Source: Clostridia bacterium (GTDB lineage Bacteria; Bacillota; Clostridia; Christensenellales; CAG-138). Taken from it: a DNA stretch of 64,000 bases. Below the pieces are notes generated by a model. The model ran no database searches, was not told where the DNA came from, and worked only from the letters and a program-made list of their open reading frames with translations. The stretch spans positions 20,620-84,619 of the forward strand of contig JAFPXD010000046.1 in NCBI GenBank assembly GCA_017394835.1. The letters run 5' to 3'. Shown here piece after piece: positions 16,935 through 24,936 of this stretch. The number at the start of each line of letters is the position of its first letter. Position 1 is the first letter of the stretch. The position numbers were made by a program, and so were the translations under genes.

Positions 16935-18410
16935 ATGAGGGAAAGGATATCCTTTGGGCTGTCAAAAGCTCTTTGCGCGGTATTGGCGCTTCTCTTCACT
17001 TGGGCGATCGCGGCGGTTTTCATCGTGAACTATTATTCATATTGCCTTCCGATCTTGGCTGTGCTGGCGGCAGCGTCCCTATTCCTCATAGTACTTGTAT
17101 GGCAGTTGATAAAGAAACACGAAGCACTCCTCGGGGATAACCGCAAGGTCATCACATGGGGCTTTTTTCTGTTCATGGGGATCGTTCAGATAATAATGAT
17201 ATTCCCGCTCCGCTATACGCCCAAATGGGACGTCGACGCGTTGTTCGGCGGTGCGTCGGAATGGGTCATGACGGGAGACTTCGCATCCTATCACGATTAC
17301 TTTGCTTATTTTCATAACAACTGGGGCGGGCTTATCATGTTCAGAGCCGTCTTCGGGACGGCAAAGCTGTTTGGAGCAAAGGACTATTTCCTCGTCGCAT
17401 CAGTGCTCAATTCCGCGCTGTCGCTTTCGACGATGTACCTGACCGGCTCGGTCTGTGAAAAGCTCGTCGGTATTCGCGGAAGGATGATTGCGTATTTCTT
17501 TTTCTCCATCAGTTTACCGTTCTATTTCATCGCTCCGGCGTTCTATACCGACTCGCTGACCATGTTTTTCCCGATACTCATATTCCGCCTCTATCTCGCT
17601 GCGCGTGAGCAGAAAAAACTGATAAAAAGACTCCTCATATTTGCCCTTATGGGCCTTGCCGCGGGAGTGGGATACGGCATAAAGGCTACGGTCGTAATAA
17701 TGCTGATAGCGGTGATCATCGACGCGGCGCTGGATCGGGATCTCAAAAGATTCATCCCGATGCTCCCGATAACCGTAATAATGATCGCTGCGTGCTCCCT
17801 CGCGGCGCAGGGGATCATATTCCGGCATCTCGACAGGGATGAGGCTGAAAAGCTTGAAACGCCTATCCTGCATTGGGTGATAATGGGAACCGTAGGCAAT
17901 GGTACGTATCGTAATGATGAATACAGGTTTACAAGATCGTTTGATGATCCCGCCGAACGTAAGGCTGCGGTAAGGAACCGACTCGCAGAAAGGCTGAAAA
18001 ACTATGGCGTCGGTGACTATGCAGACCTTTTCACGAGGAAGCTCGATATCGACTTCGGCGACGGAACGTATGGGCTCTCCGACTGCCTCGGTTGCCCGCA
18101 TGGGGATGACAACATGCTTCAAAGCTTTCTTGTAAAGGATGGGGAACATCATGCCATTTACAAGCACATCTGCACCGGGACGCTGATCGCGCTCTATATC
18201 CCACTTATCGCATCATGCGTTCTCGACGTCACAGGCAAACACACCGCGCAGGATCTTTTCGCGCCGCGCCTTGCGCTGTTTGGACTGATGCTGTTTCTGC
18301 TCTTCTGGGAGGCGAGATGGCGATACTTCTCAAACTTCGTGCCGATCATCATGGTGCTGGCGATAACCGGGCTCGAAAGCATATTTAACAGATTATTGCC
18401 GAACAGTTGA
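16935..18410 (+). CDS. Polytopic GT-C-type membrane glycosyltransferase (PMT-like)
   Basis: The 491-residue protein has about ten membrane helices. Its first large external loop contains PKWDVDALFGGASEW and DYFAYFHNNWGG, the acidic loop pattern of dolichyl- or undecaprenyl-phosphate-sugar-dependent GT-C enzymes. A second external loop of about 100 residues lies near 320-410. It should transfer a sugar from a lipid carrier to an extracytoplasmic acceptor such as a teichoic acid or protein. The start is placed at the ATG following GGAGGG, although the frame opens 33 bases earlier. It lies between the two-component genes and a VanY-like gene, so an envelope-modification role is inferred. Confidence 0.7.
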   Translation: MRERISFGLSKALCAVLALLFTWAIAAVFIVNYYSYCLPILAVLAAASLFLIVLVWQLIKKHEALLGDNRKVITWGFFLFMGIVQIIMIFPLRYTPKWDVDALFGGASEWVMTGDFASYHDYFAYFHNNWGGLIMFRAVFGTAKLFGAKDYFLVASVLNSALSLSTMYLTGSVCEKLVGIRGRMIAYFFFSISLPFYFIAPAFYTDSLTMFFPILIFRLYLAAREQKKLIKRLLIFALMGLAAGVGYGIKATVVIMLIAVIIDAALDRDLKRFIPMLPITVIMIAACSLAAQGIIFRHLDRDEAEKLETPILHWVIMGTVGNGTYRNDEYRFTRSFDDPAERKAAVRNRLAERLKNYGVGDYADLFTRKLDIDFGDGTYGLSDCLGCPHGDDNMLQSFLVKDGEHHAIYKHICTGTLIALYIPLIASCVLDVTGKHTAQDLFAPRLALFGLMLFLLFWEARWRYFSNFVPIIMVLAITGLESIFNRLLPNS

Positions 18411-18420
18411 CAATTCCGCT

Positions 18421-18447
18421 ACAACTCCGGAGAACCCATTTTACAAC
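18421..18447 (+). promoter_or_regulatory. ACAAC half-sites ahead of the VanY-like gene
   Basis: ACAAC occurs at 18421 and 18443, two helical turns apart; the second lies inside another ATTTTACAAC 10-mer (18438-18447). Confidence 0.45.
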
Positions 18448-18483
18448 CGCCTCCTATGCTTTAAGCAAAGCAAGGAGGCGGTT
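18445..18483 (+). promoter_or_regulatory. Strong hairpin that buries the ribosome-binding site of the VanY-like gene
   Basis: AACCGCCTCC pairs perfectly with GGAGGCGGTT, with an inner TGCTTT/AAAGCA stem and an AAGC loop. The right arm contains the GGAGG of the gene starting at 18486 and is followed by TTT, so it looks like a terminator fused to a ribosome-binding site. Confidence 0.6.
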
Positions 18484-18485
18484 TT

Positions 18486-19271
18486 ATGAAGAAACTATTT
18501 TTAATGGCGATTATCATGACGGCGGCGTTCGTATGCACCGCATGCGGAGAAAAAGCGGCTTTGGTCATTTCTCCTTCGGAACACATCGAGGTTACGGAAG
18601 CGGCTGACCCCACGCAAATCGTTATGCCCAAGGAGACAACGGGATCAACGGCTCCCACGGAAACGCCTGCGCCGATCCCAGTGAACGATCCTTATTTGGT
18701 ACTCGTCAATTTCGAGCACCCGATCTACGAAGAACCGCCCGTCGTGCTCGTATGCGACTATCTCACAGCAAAAAACGTCTATTGCGATCCCCGCCGCCAC
18801 GCGAATGAGACCGCTGTTAAGGCGCTGAACGAAATGCTCCTCGCCGCGCAAGAGGAGGGCGAATTTCATTTCATTATCGCGAGCGCGTTCCGCTATATTT
18901 GGGAGCAGCAGATGATGTGGGAAGGCAAGCTCAAAGAGGACCCGACCTACGGCAGCGATCCGTACAATAACCCTGTTAAGCTGATGCCGACAAACTGCTC
19001 GGAGCACACCACGGGTCTCGCCTTCGATATCCTCTGCGACGCTTGCCCGCACTCCGATCCGGCCTATGCCAACACGCCTGAGGCAAAATGGCTAGCCCAA
19101 AACGCTCATCGTTTCGGCTTTATACTGCGCTACCCAAACGATAAGCAGCACATCACGGGCGTCCAGTACGAGCCCTGGCATTTCCGCTATGTCGGCATCG
19201 AGACCGCGGAGTACATTTACGAGCACTCGCTGTGCTTGGAGGAGTATCTCGAAAGCAGCCAAGGAAGATAG
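18486..19271 (+). CDS. VanY-like D-alanyl-D-alanine carboxypeptidase lipoprotein (peptidase M15B)
   Basis: The 261-residue protein has a lipobox (VCTAC, Cys near 20), a Thr/Pro-rich spacer to about 65 and an M15B domain. Zinc ligands and catalytic residues fit SEHTTGLAFDI (SxHxxGxAxD) near 168 and EPWHFRYVG near 235. It should trim terminal D-alanine from peptidoglycan stems on the outside of the membrane. The nearby response regulator and kinase resemble the context of vanY or cell-wall stress genes, although no vanA or vanH-type ligase is present. Expression is probably limited by the hairpin over its ribosome-binding site. Confidence 0.85.
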   Translation: MKKLFLMAIIMTAAFVCTACGEKAALVISPSEHIEVTEAADPTQIVMPKETTGSTAPTETPAPIPVNDPYLVLVNFEHPIYEEPPVVLVCDYLTAKNVYCDPRRHANETAVKALNEMLLAAQEEGEFHFIIASAFRYIWEQQMMWEGKLKEDPTYGSDPYNNPVKLMPTNCSEHTTGLAFDILCDACPHSDPAYANTPEAKWLAQNAHRFGFILRYPNDKQHITGVQYEPWHFRYVGIETAEYIYEHSLCLEEYLESSQGR

Positions 19272-19309
19272 TCCTGCGAACTTATGCTGAACAGTTTTGA
19301 ATATCATTT

Positions 19310-19335
19310 AGCCGTGTTTTTCTACACGGCTTTTT
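19310..19335 (+). terminator. Intrinsic terminator after the VanY-like gene
   Basis: AGCCGTGT pairs with ACACGGCT and is followed by TTTT. Confidence 0.85.
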
Positions 19336-19465
19336 ATACAGGATTGGTTTTTGTGCGACTTTTACTTGACTGAACAAGACGGTTTAGTGCGCTTATCACA
19401 TCTCAAACTGCGAAAAACACTTGTGAATTAAGTATTATTTATATTGATTAAAGAGTATATGTTTG

Positions 19466-19494
19466 TTGACTTAAGGCTACAATAATGGTATAAT
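19466..19494 (+). promoter_or_regulatory. Consensus promoter of the AlbA_2/GHKL gene
   Basis: TTGACT and a perfect TATAAT are separated by 17 bases. Another TTGACTGAAC lies about 95 bp upstream at 19366, a sequence that recurs after the gene. Confidence 0.75.
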
Positions 19495-19514
19495 AATATA
19501 AAGGGGGTGTTTAT

Positions 19515-20978
19515 ATGTCATTCCAAACCAATATGATAAACTCGATAATTGAGGAAGCTCGCAAGTATCTTTACGAGCAGCCATGGATCGAATTTAAACG
19601 CAATAATGCCGATCCGCAGGAGATAGGCGAATACATAAGCGCTCTGTCAAATACCGCAGCGCTGTTCAATCAGGAACACGCTTTTATGATATGGGGCATT
19701 GATGATTTTACCCATGAAATCGTCGGTACATCGTTCATTCCTCAGGAAACTAAAATCGGAAATCAAGGGCTTGATCTATGGATAAGCACACAGCTTGCTC
19801 CACAGGTACAGTTCTATTTTCATACGACTGAAATCGAAGGCAAGGATATAGTCCTTCTTGAGATATCGCGTGCCGGAAATACTCCGGTCAAATTCAGAGA
19901 CGTTGATTATATCCGCATAGATTCAAACAAGAAAAAGCTGAAGGATTATCCCGATACAGAACGTGAGCTTTGGGCAATTTTCTCGAAAAAACCGTTTGAA
20001 TCTATGATAGCGATGGAAAACGTTTCGGGCGATTTTGTCCTCAGGGAACTTGATTTTTCATCATACTTTGAACTGCTTTCTGCTGATCTGCCATCGGATA
20101 AGGCAAAGATACTCGAAGCTCTGCTGAACGACAGGCTGATTGTCAAAGCCGAGACAGGTAATTACAATATCACGAATCTCGGCGCAATCCTGTTTGCCAA
20201 AAGACTGAATGATTTTCCCTCCCTTGAAAGGAAGGCTGTTCGCGTTATCAAGTATGAGGGGAAGGACAGAATCAGTGCGGCAAGCAAAGAGCAGGTTGGA
20301 GGCAAAGGGTATGCCTGCGGCTTTGAGGGACTGATTTCGTTTATAACTAACCTTCTTCCGAATAACGAGATCATGGGCAAGGCGCTGAGAAAAGTAGTGC
20401 CCATGTATCCGGAGATTGCCGTTCGCGAGCTCATCGCCAATGCATTGATCCATCAAAACTTCTTCATGGTCGGCACCGGACCTATTATCGAGATCTTTAC
20501 CGATAGGATGGAGATAACAAATCCCGGAGCTCCCTTGATCGACAAAGCAAGGTTCGTCGATCATCCGCCCATTTCCCGCAACGAGCAATTGGCTGCTTTC
20601 ATGCGGCGTATAGGCGTCTGTGAAGAGCGCGGCAGCGGATACGACAAAGTCGTTTTCGAAACCGAGGTCTATCAGCTCCCGGCCCCGGAGGTCGAGATTT
20701 ATAACGACCATACCAAGGTCGTGCTGTATGCGCATAAGGAGTATTCCAAGATGAGCAGGGACGATCGTCTGCGCGCCTGCTATCTGCATGCATGCTTGAA
20801 ACGTGTAAACCGTGAGTACATGACGAATTCCACGTTGAGGGAAAGGCTTAATATCGATAAGAAGAACAGCTCGATGGTCTCAAGGCTTTTGGCGGAAACC
20901 TGTAACGCCGGTTTGATCTATGTTTCTCCGGATTCAGTGTCCGATAAGAGCAGAAAGTATCTTCCGTTCTGGGCATGA
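19515..20978 (+). CDS. AlbA_2 (Schlafen-type) and GHKL ATPase domain protein
   Basis: The 487-residue protein begins with an AlbA_2/Schlafen-like domain (about 20-140; WIEFKRN, NTAALFNQEHAFMIWGIDD, KFRDVDYIRI). A helical linker follows, then a GHKL ATPase fragment with the N-box ELIANALIHQNF near 308 and the glycine motif EERGSGYDKV near 373. A winged-helix-like C-terminus ends in KYLPFWA. Such proteins are often annotated as RecG-like or transcriptional regulators and are frequent in phage-defence regions. The gene has its own promoter, and AGGGGG precedes the ATG. The TTGAC repeats on both sides could be its own binding sites. The regulator or defence role is inferred. Confidence 0.75.
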   Translation: MSFQTNMINSIIEEARKYLYEQPWIEFKRNNADPQEIGEYISALSNTAALFNQEHAFMIWGIDDFTHEIVGTSFIPQETKIGNQGLDLWISTQLAPQVQFYFHTTEIEGKDIVLLEISRAGNTPVKFRDVDYIRIDSNKKKLKDYPDTERELWAIFSKKPFESMIAMENVSGDFVLRELDFSSYFELLSADLPSDKAKILEALLNDRLIVKAETGNYNITNLGAILFAKRLNDFPSLERKAVRVIKYEGKDRISAASKEQVGGKGYACGFEGLISFITNLLPNNEIMGKALRKVVPMYPEIAVRELIANALIHQNFFMVGTGPIIEIFTDRMEITNPGAPLIDKARFVDHPPISRNEQLAAFMRRIGVCEERGSGYDKVVFETEVYQLPAPEVEIYNDHTKVVLYAHKEYSKMSRDDRLRACYLHACLKRVNREYMTNSTLRERLNIDKKNSSMVSRLLAETCNAGLIYVSPDSVSDKSRKYLPFWA

Positions 20979-20985
20979 TTTTTAC

Positions 20986-21077
20986 TTGACCGGTACTTGA
21001 CTGAACTAAGCAAAACTAAACAAAACTCAAGTGTTTATAGGGTTTTATCACTTAGATTTAGTTGACTGGTAGTTGAT
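20986..21077. repeat. TTGAC-type repeats in pairs 11 bp apart between two defence-like genes
   Basis: TTGAC occurs at 20986 and 20997, and TTGAC/TTGAT at 21062 and 21073, each pair one helical turn apart. TTGACTGAAC also occurs before the preceding gene at 19366. The layout suggests operator sites shared by both genes. Confidence 0.5.
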
Positions 21078-21106
21078 TCAGTTAGAAATGATGATGTGAG
21101 GTGCAA

Positions 21107-24100
21107 ATGGAAATACTATCAGGAACAAAGCTGCAGAGGATTGCAGAAAAAGATTCCAGGCTTTTTCAGGGCTTGTTACCGGAACTCGTAAAACGGTTGA
21201 TCATTAGCAGTTGTCCCGACATATCAAACATCCGCATCCCGGGAAAAGATGACGTTTGGGCTCCGGGATTTGATGGTGTTGTTGAAAGCAATCAGGAAAA
21301 CAGATTTGTTTGTGCTGGAAAAAGCGTTTGGGAATTCGGAACGTCTAACGGAACTCTTAAAAAAATAAATAAAGACTACAACAATCGAACAAAAAATCCG
21401 CTCGGTATAGACAAGGCGTCTACCGAATTCTACTTAGTGACCCCTTATATCTGGGCATACGATAATCAAGGACAATCGATAACGCGGTGGGAAAGTGACC
21501 GCAGCTTGGACTGGAAGAAAGTACATGTTTATGATGCCAACAAGATTGCTGATTGGACCAACAGCGAACCAGCGGTGTGTGCATGGCTTTTAGAGCAATT
21601 AGGTGAAGGAGACGATATCGACTTTTCAACTGTATCAAAAGCATGGGATAAGTTTTCTAAAAAAACGGACCCTTCATTATGCATGGAGCTGTTCACAGAA
21701 GGCCGCGATAAAGAAAAAGCGGACTTCATTGCATGTATAGGTAAGCCAAGAATAAAAGTTAAAGCATTTACGAGCCTTGATGCATATGGTTTTTGTCTTG
21801 CAAGCTTGCTTGCTGATTCGAATCTTGTCGAAACGGTTATTGTAGTCAATAATGAAAAAACATATAAGGATCTATCTCGTTTTTGTACAGGAGAAACGTT
21901 CTTGTTGAACTTCCCCTTAAATATTGATGTAATAGAGGGTAACGGTGCTATTACTTGCTATAACAGAGAAGATACTGGTATCAAGGCTGATGTCGAATTA
22001 ACACAGCAGTCGAAGTCGTTTTTCGAAGCGGCAATAGAAAAAATGAATTTGCCCAAGGAAGAAGCGAGAAAACTGTATAGACAAACGCACGGTAATATGC
22101 TGGCGCTTATAAGAAGAATCCCTGGGAATTCATATGAAAGCAGTCCAAAATGGGCGAAGTTGGATGACATCCAGCTTCTAGCGCCTCTCTTGCTGCTGCA
22201 AAACTTCGATACCCAAAACGAATGTGATAGGAACCTAATAGCTTATCTCGCAAATACTGAATACGAAACGGTTTTCCGGAAATATAACGCTTGGTCTCAC
22301 TTAGAAGATTGCCCGGTAAAGTTTGTTGAGAATCACATTGTACTTTCTTCCTTTGAGGAAGCATGGGAAGTATTGGCGATAGATACACGTTCACCTGTTT
22401 TTAATAGACTCATAGAAGCAATAAAAACACTGGCGTTTTCGCGGGATGGAATAATCGACGATACGCATAGAATAGCGGACTACAATTCCGGCAGTCACTT
22501 ACGGAATATGATCCTGTGCCTTGTTTATTTTTCATACGATTCGGAGAATAAAGAATGCATAGATAGGGCGATAAGTTCTCTTGTTAGTCACGAACCCTTA
22601 TCTCGAAATCTGCTTGATCAACTAAGTCTGTTATCTGAAGCGGCTCCTCTTGTTGTGATGGGCTTTCTTAAAAATGACCTTGGAGCAAAAGATGGATTTA
22701 TTGCAGAGAGCTTTGAAGCCGAAAGATACTCAAATTCAAGCGATAAGATAATATGGGCGCTTGACGAGCTGGTTTTGCATGAAGAAACAAAAGTGAACGC
22801 TTGTGATACGCTGTTTGAATTATCTCGAAAATATGGGGGAAAAGCGCTTGGTAATTCAAATACTCCGAGAGAATCGCTGATTCGAGCGCTTTGTCTGTGG
22901 AGCGACTATACCCTTTTCTCCATTGAAGAAAAAGAGAAATTGATCAACCGATACCTAAATGAGGATCCCTCCTTCATGATTTCATTTGTAGTTGATTTGC
23001 TCTTGAAGGACAATATATTCTATGGCGTAAGCGAGTGGAAAAAAGTCAAGCCCAATACAACTGTACTTGTCAGAGACCTTTGTGATGTTCGGAACCGGCT
23101 TGGAAAGAGGGCATTCAAAGAATGCATCGAAAGGAAAGACATAGAATGCTTGAAAAAACTCCTAATGGGTTACCGCCATTTTTATGCATGTACTTTGATT
23201 GAAGCGGCAGGCATTTTTAAAGCGGCCGATTACGATTCCGATACTCTGATCCCACTTAATTATGATCTTCGACACAGCATTTTCTTTGCTCGATCGGACG
23301 AAGAAACTGCTCAATGGATCCCTGCGTTGGAGACGTGGGTAAAATGCACTACTCCAGAAGGTGAACTTGGACCCATTGGCTGGATGTTTTATGATTATTA
23401 TGACTATCGCTTCGATAGATTGTTAGAAGAAAACAACGGGTTGGATTTGGAGGAACTGAGTAAAAAAAGAAATGAGAAACGAATTGAAGTGCTTAAAGAA
23501 TCTGCGGCTGTTATTTCAGAGGAAAAACCTGTGCAGTTTATTCATTTTTCGAAAGATGATTTTGCATGGGGGTCGTTTTATGCTAAGCAAGTTAATGGCA
23601 ATACTTTGCAAATAATGGCCAAAGAAGCGCACGCGCTCAACAAAATTCGGCTGGTATCCGGGATGCTTGATGAGGCCGAGTTGGATGATTGCATTTGCTT
23701 CCTTAAGTCGCTTCCTTGCGCGGATCAGGAAAAGGTGTTGGGCTATATTAATCGCCAAGATATTATTGATTGGTTGGATACCGAAGGCAAAAGGAAGGCT
23801 TTCTGGGCAAATAAAACTATGCGAAAGTATGATGAAGTTAGTTATAGAGAATTACTCAGGTACAATCCTTATGGACTACTGCCATATTACTCATATATTT
23901 CTAAAGCTCCTATATGTGATGAATTTGATAGAATAATAGCGATATTTGAATCGGTTGCTGCGTTCGTTGCCGAAGAAGAAACTCGATATCACCGTCAAAG
24001 TGCCTTGTATGAATTAAGTGAAATTATAAAAAAGGTTGAGGCAGAGGGTTTGGACAATGAAAAATGGACAGCAGCCTGTTCAAATCTTCATGACATGGAT

Positions 24101-24628
24101 TTGCTTGAAACGTATCCGGAAACACTTAAGGAATACTATTTCAACAATCCTCAGTTGTTATGCGACAGAGTCAGTCAGAATTCAAAATACTATTATGAGT
24201 TTTGGTATGAGTACAAATTACCGGAATGTGCTTATACGGATAAGAAAGCCTTCGAGCATTTTGTTCATACACTGATTGATAATAATACAGAAAGCAGACC
24301 TACACTTTCGATACTCGGAGGCATTCTCGGGAGGTCAAAATCGGACCCTGACGGTATTTTCCCTCATGAACATGTTAGGAGAGCGATGGATGAATATAGA
24401 GATTTGAACCTTTCAAGATATGTGCTCATGGGAGAATTAAACGCACGCGGTTCGCGTTGGGTAGGGGATGGGTCTGAAGCCAAGGCATACGCCGAAAAGT
24501 GTTTTGCGAATGAAAGGCGATTTGCCGTTGATTATCCTGAAACAGCAGCGCTATGGCGCATGATGGGCGAGGACTACCTGGCTGAAGGCAGACATGATCA
24601 TGTCATTTCTGAGATAGGATTACTGTAA
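21107..24628 (+). CDS. Very large Avs/STAND-like protein with a degenerate nucleotide-binding site
   Basis: The 1173-residue protein has no signal peptide or membrane helix. Residues 40-160 contain PGFDGVVES, then SVWEFGTS, NRTKNP and EFYLVTPYIW. This resembles the nuclease-like N-terminus of some large defence proteins, with acidic residues that could be a PD-(D/E)xK-type site. Residues 205-340 have the layout of a STAND NTPase, but the expected P-loop region (PRIKVKAFTSLDAYGF) lacks GxxxxGK[S/T]; a winged-helix-like THGNMLALIRR follows. The remaining 800 residues are helical repeat-like and could sense a ligand. The gene is strongly AT-rich compared with its host. The start ATG follows GAGGTG. 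A defence role together with the AlbA_2 gene upstream is inference only. Confidence 0.6.
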   Translation: MEILSGTKLQRIAEKDSRLFQGLLPELVKRLIISSCPDISNIRIPGKDDVWAPGFDGVVESNQENRFVCAGKSVWEFGTSNGTLKKINKDYNNRTKNPLGIDKASTEFYLVTPYIWAYDNQGQSITRWESDRSLDWKKVHVYDANKIADWTNSEPAVCAWLLEQLGEGDDIDFSTVSKAWDKFSKKTDPSLCMELFTEGRDKEKADFIACIGKPRIKVKAFTSLDAYGFCLASLLADSNLVETVIVVNNEKTYKDLSRFCTGETFLLNFPLNIDVIEGNGAITCYNREDTGIKADVELTQQSKSFFEAAIEKMNLPKEEARKLYRQTHGNMLALIRRIPGNSYESSPKWAKLDDIQLLAPLLLLQNFDTQNECDRNLIAYLANTEYETVFRKYNAWSHLEDCPVKFVENHIVLSSFEEAWEVLAIDTRSPVFNRLIEAIKTLAFSRDGIIDDTHRIADYNSGSHLRNMILCLVYFSYDSENKECIDRAISSLVSHEPLSRNLLDQLSLLSEAAPLVVMGFLKNDLGAKDGFIAESFEAERYSNSSDKIIWALDELVLHEETKVNACDTLFELSRKYGGKALGNSNTPRESLIRALCLWSDYTLFSIEEKEKLINRYLNEDPSFMISFVVDLLLKDNIFYGVSEWKKVKPNTTVLVRDLCDVRNRLGKRAFKECIERKDIECLKKLLMGYRHFYACTLIEAAGIFKAADYDSDTLIPLNYDLRHSIFFARSDEETAQWIPALETWVKCTTPEGELGPIGWMFYDYYDYRFDRLLEENNGLDLEELSKKRNEKRIEVLKESAAVISEEKPVQFIHFSKDDFAWGSFYAKQVNGNTLQIMAKEAHALNKIRLVSGMLDEAELDDCICFLKSLPCADQEKVLGYINRQDIIDWLDTEGKRKAFWANKTMRKYDEVSYRELLRYNPYGLLPYYSYISKAPICDEFDRIIAIFESVAAFVAEEETRYHRQSALYELSEIIKKVEAEGLDNEKWTAACSNLHDMDLLETYPETLKEYYFNNPQLLCDRVSQNSKYYYEFWYEYKLPECAYTDKKAFEHFVHTLIDNNTESRPTLSILGGILGRSKSDPDGIFPHEHVRRAMDEYRDLNLSRYVLMGELNARGSRWVGDGSEAKAYAEKCFANERRFAVDYPETAALWRMMGEDYLAEGRHDHVISEIGLL

Positions 24629-24674
24629 CATTATGAATAACGATTCTCTCCCATCATTAAATATTCAAATTTGC

Positions 24675-24805
24675 TCTGCGCCTTGCGGCATAGGGTCATA
24701 GGGCAGCGCCCTTGCAAGCGGCCTTTGGGTATAATAAGGCGATGCTTGCAGGGACATTAACCCATCGGTTTTTCATATGGTCTCGCAGAGCGCAAAGCAC
24801 TTTTG
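24675..24805. repeat. Segment with nested inverted repeats, including copy B of the 45-bp repeat
   Basis: GCTCTGCG near 24674 is mirrored by CGCAGAGC near 24784, enclosing about 100 bases. Inside are AGGGC/GCCCT and TGCAAGC/GCTTGCA stems and a GCC...GGC stem whose loop carries GGGT, able to meet ACCC further on. The part at 24680-24725 matches 9268-9312. Read on the minus strand the shared part could also encode LPYDPMP, so decayed coding sequence is an alternative to a structured RNA. Confidence 0.4.
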
Positions 24806-24835
24806 ATGGACTCGTTCCGTCAAAAGTGCTTTTGC
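24792..24835 (+). terminator. Long-stem intrinsic terminator
   Basis: AAAGCACTTTTGA (24794) is mirrored exactly by TCAAAAGTGCTTT (24820). It closes the accessory segment on the plus strand. Confidence 0.7.
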
Positions 24836-24882
24836 GTTACTTTCGCAGAAAGTAACAAAGGCGAAAACATGGCTGAAAAGGG

Positions 24883-24908
24883 AAAAGCGGAGGAATACTT
24901 TCCTCCGC
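24883..24908 (-). terminator. Terminator of the sigma/anti-sigma operon
   Basis: On the minus strand GCGGAGGA and TCCTCCGC pair around six bases and are followed by TTTT. Confidence 0.75.
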
Positions 24909-24936
24909 CTCTCGTCAGTTTCTTTTGCAGCTTGGT

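Noticed and set aside
13873..19271. A complete vancomycin-resistance cluster
   Set aside because: Only a regulator/kinase pair and a VanY-like carboxypeptidase are present. There is no D-Ala-D-Lac or D-Ala-D-Ser ligase, dehydrogenase or VanX.
19515..20978. RecG helicase
   Set aside because: The frame has AlbA_2 and GHKL motifs but no helicase motifs; annotation of such proteins as RecG-like is a common carry-over.
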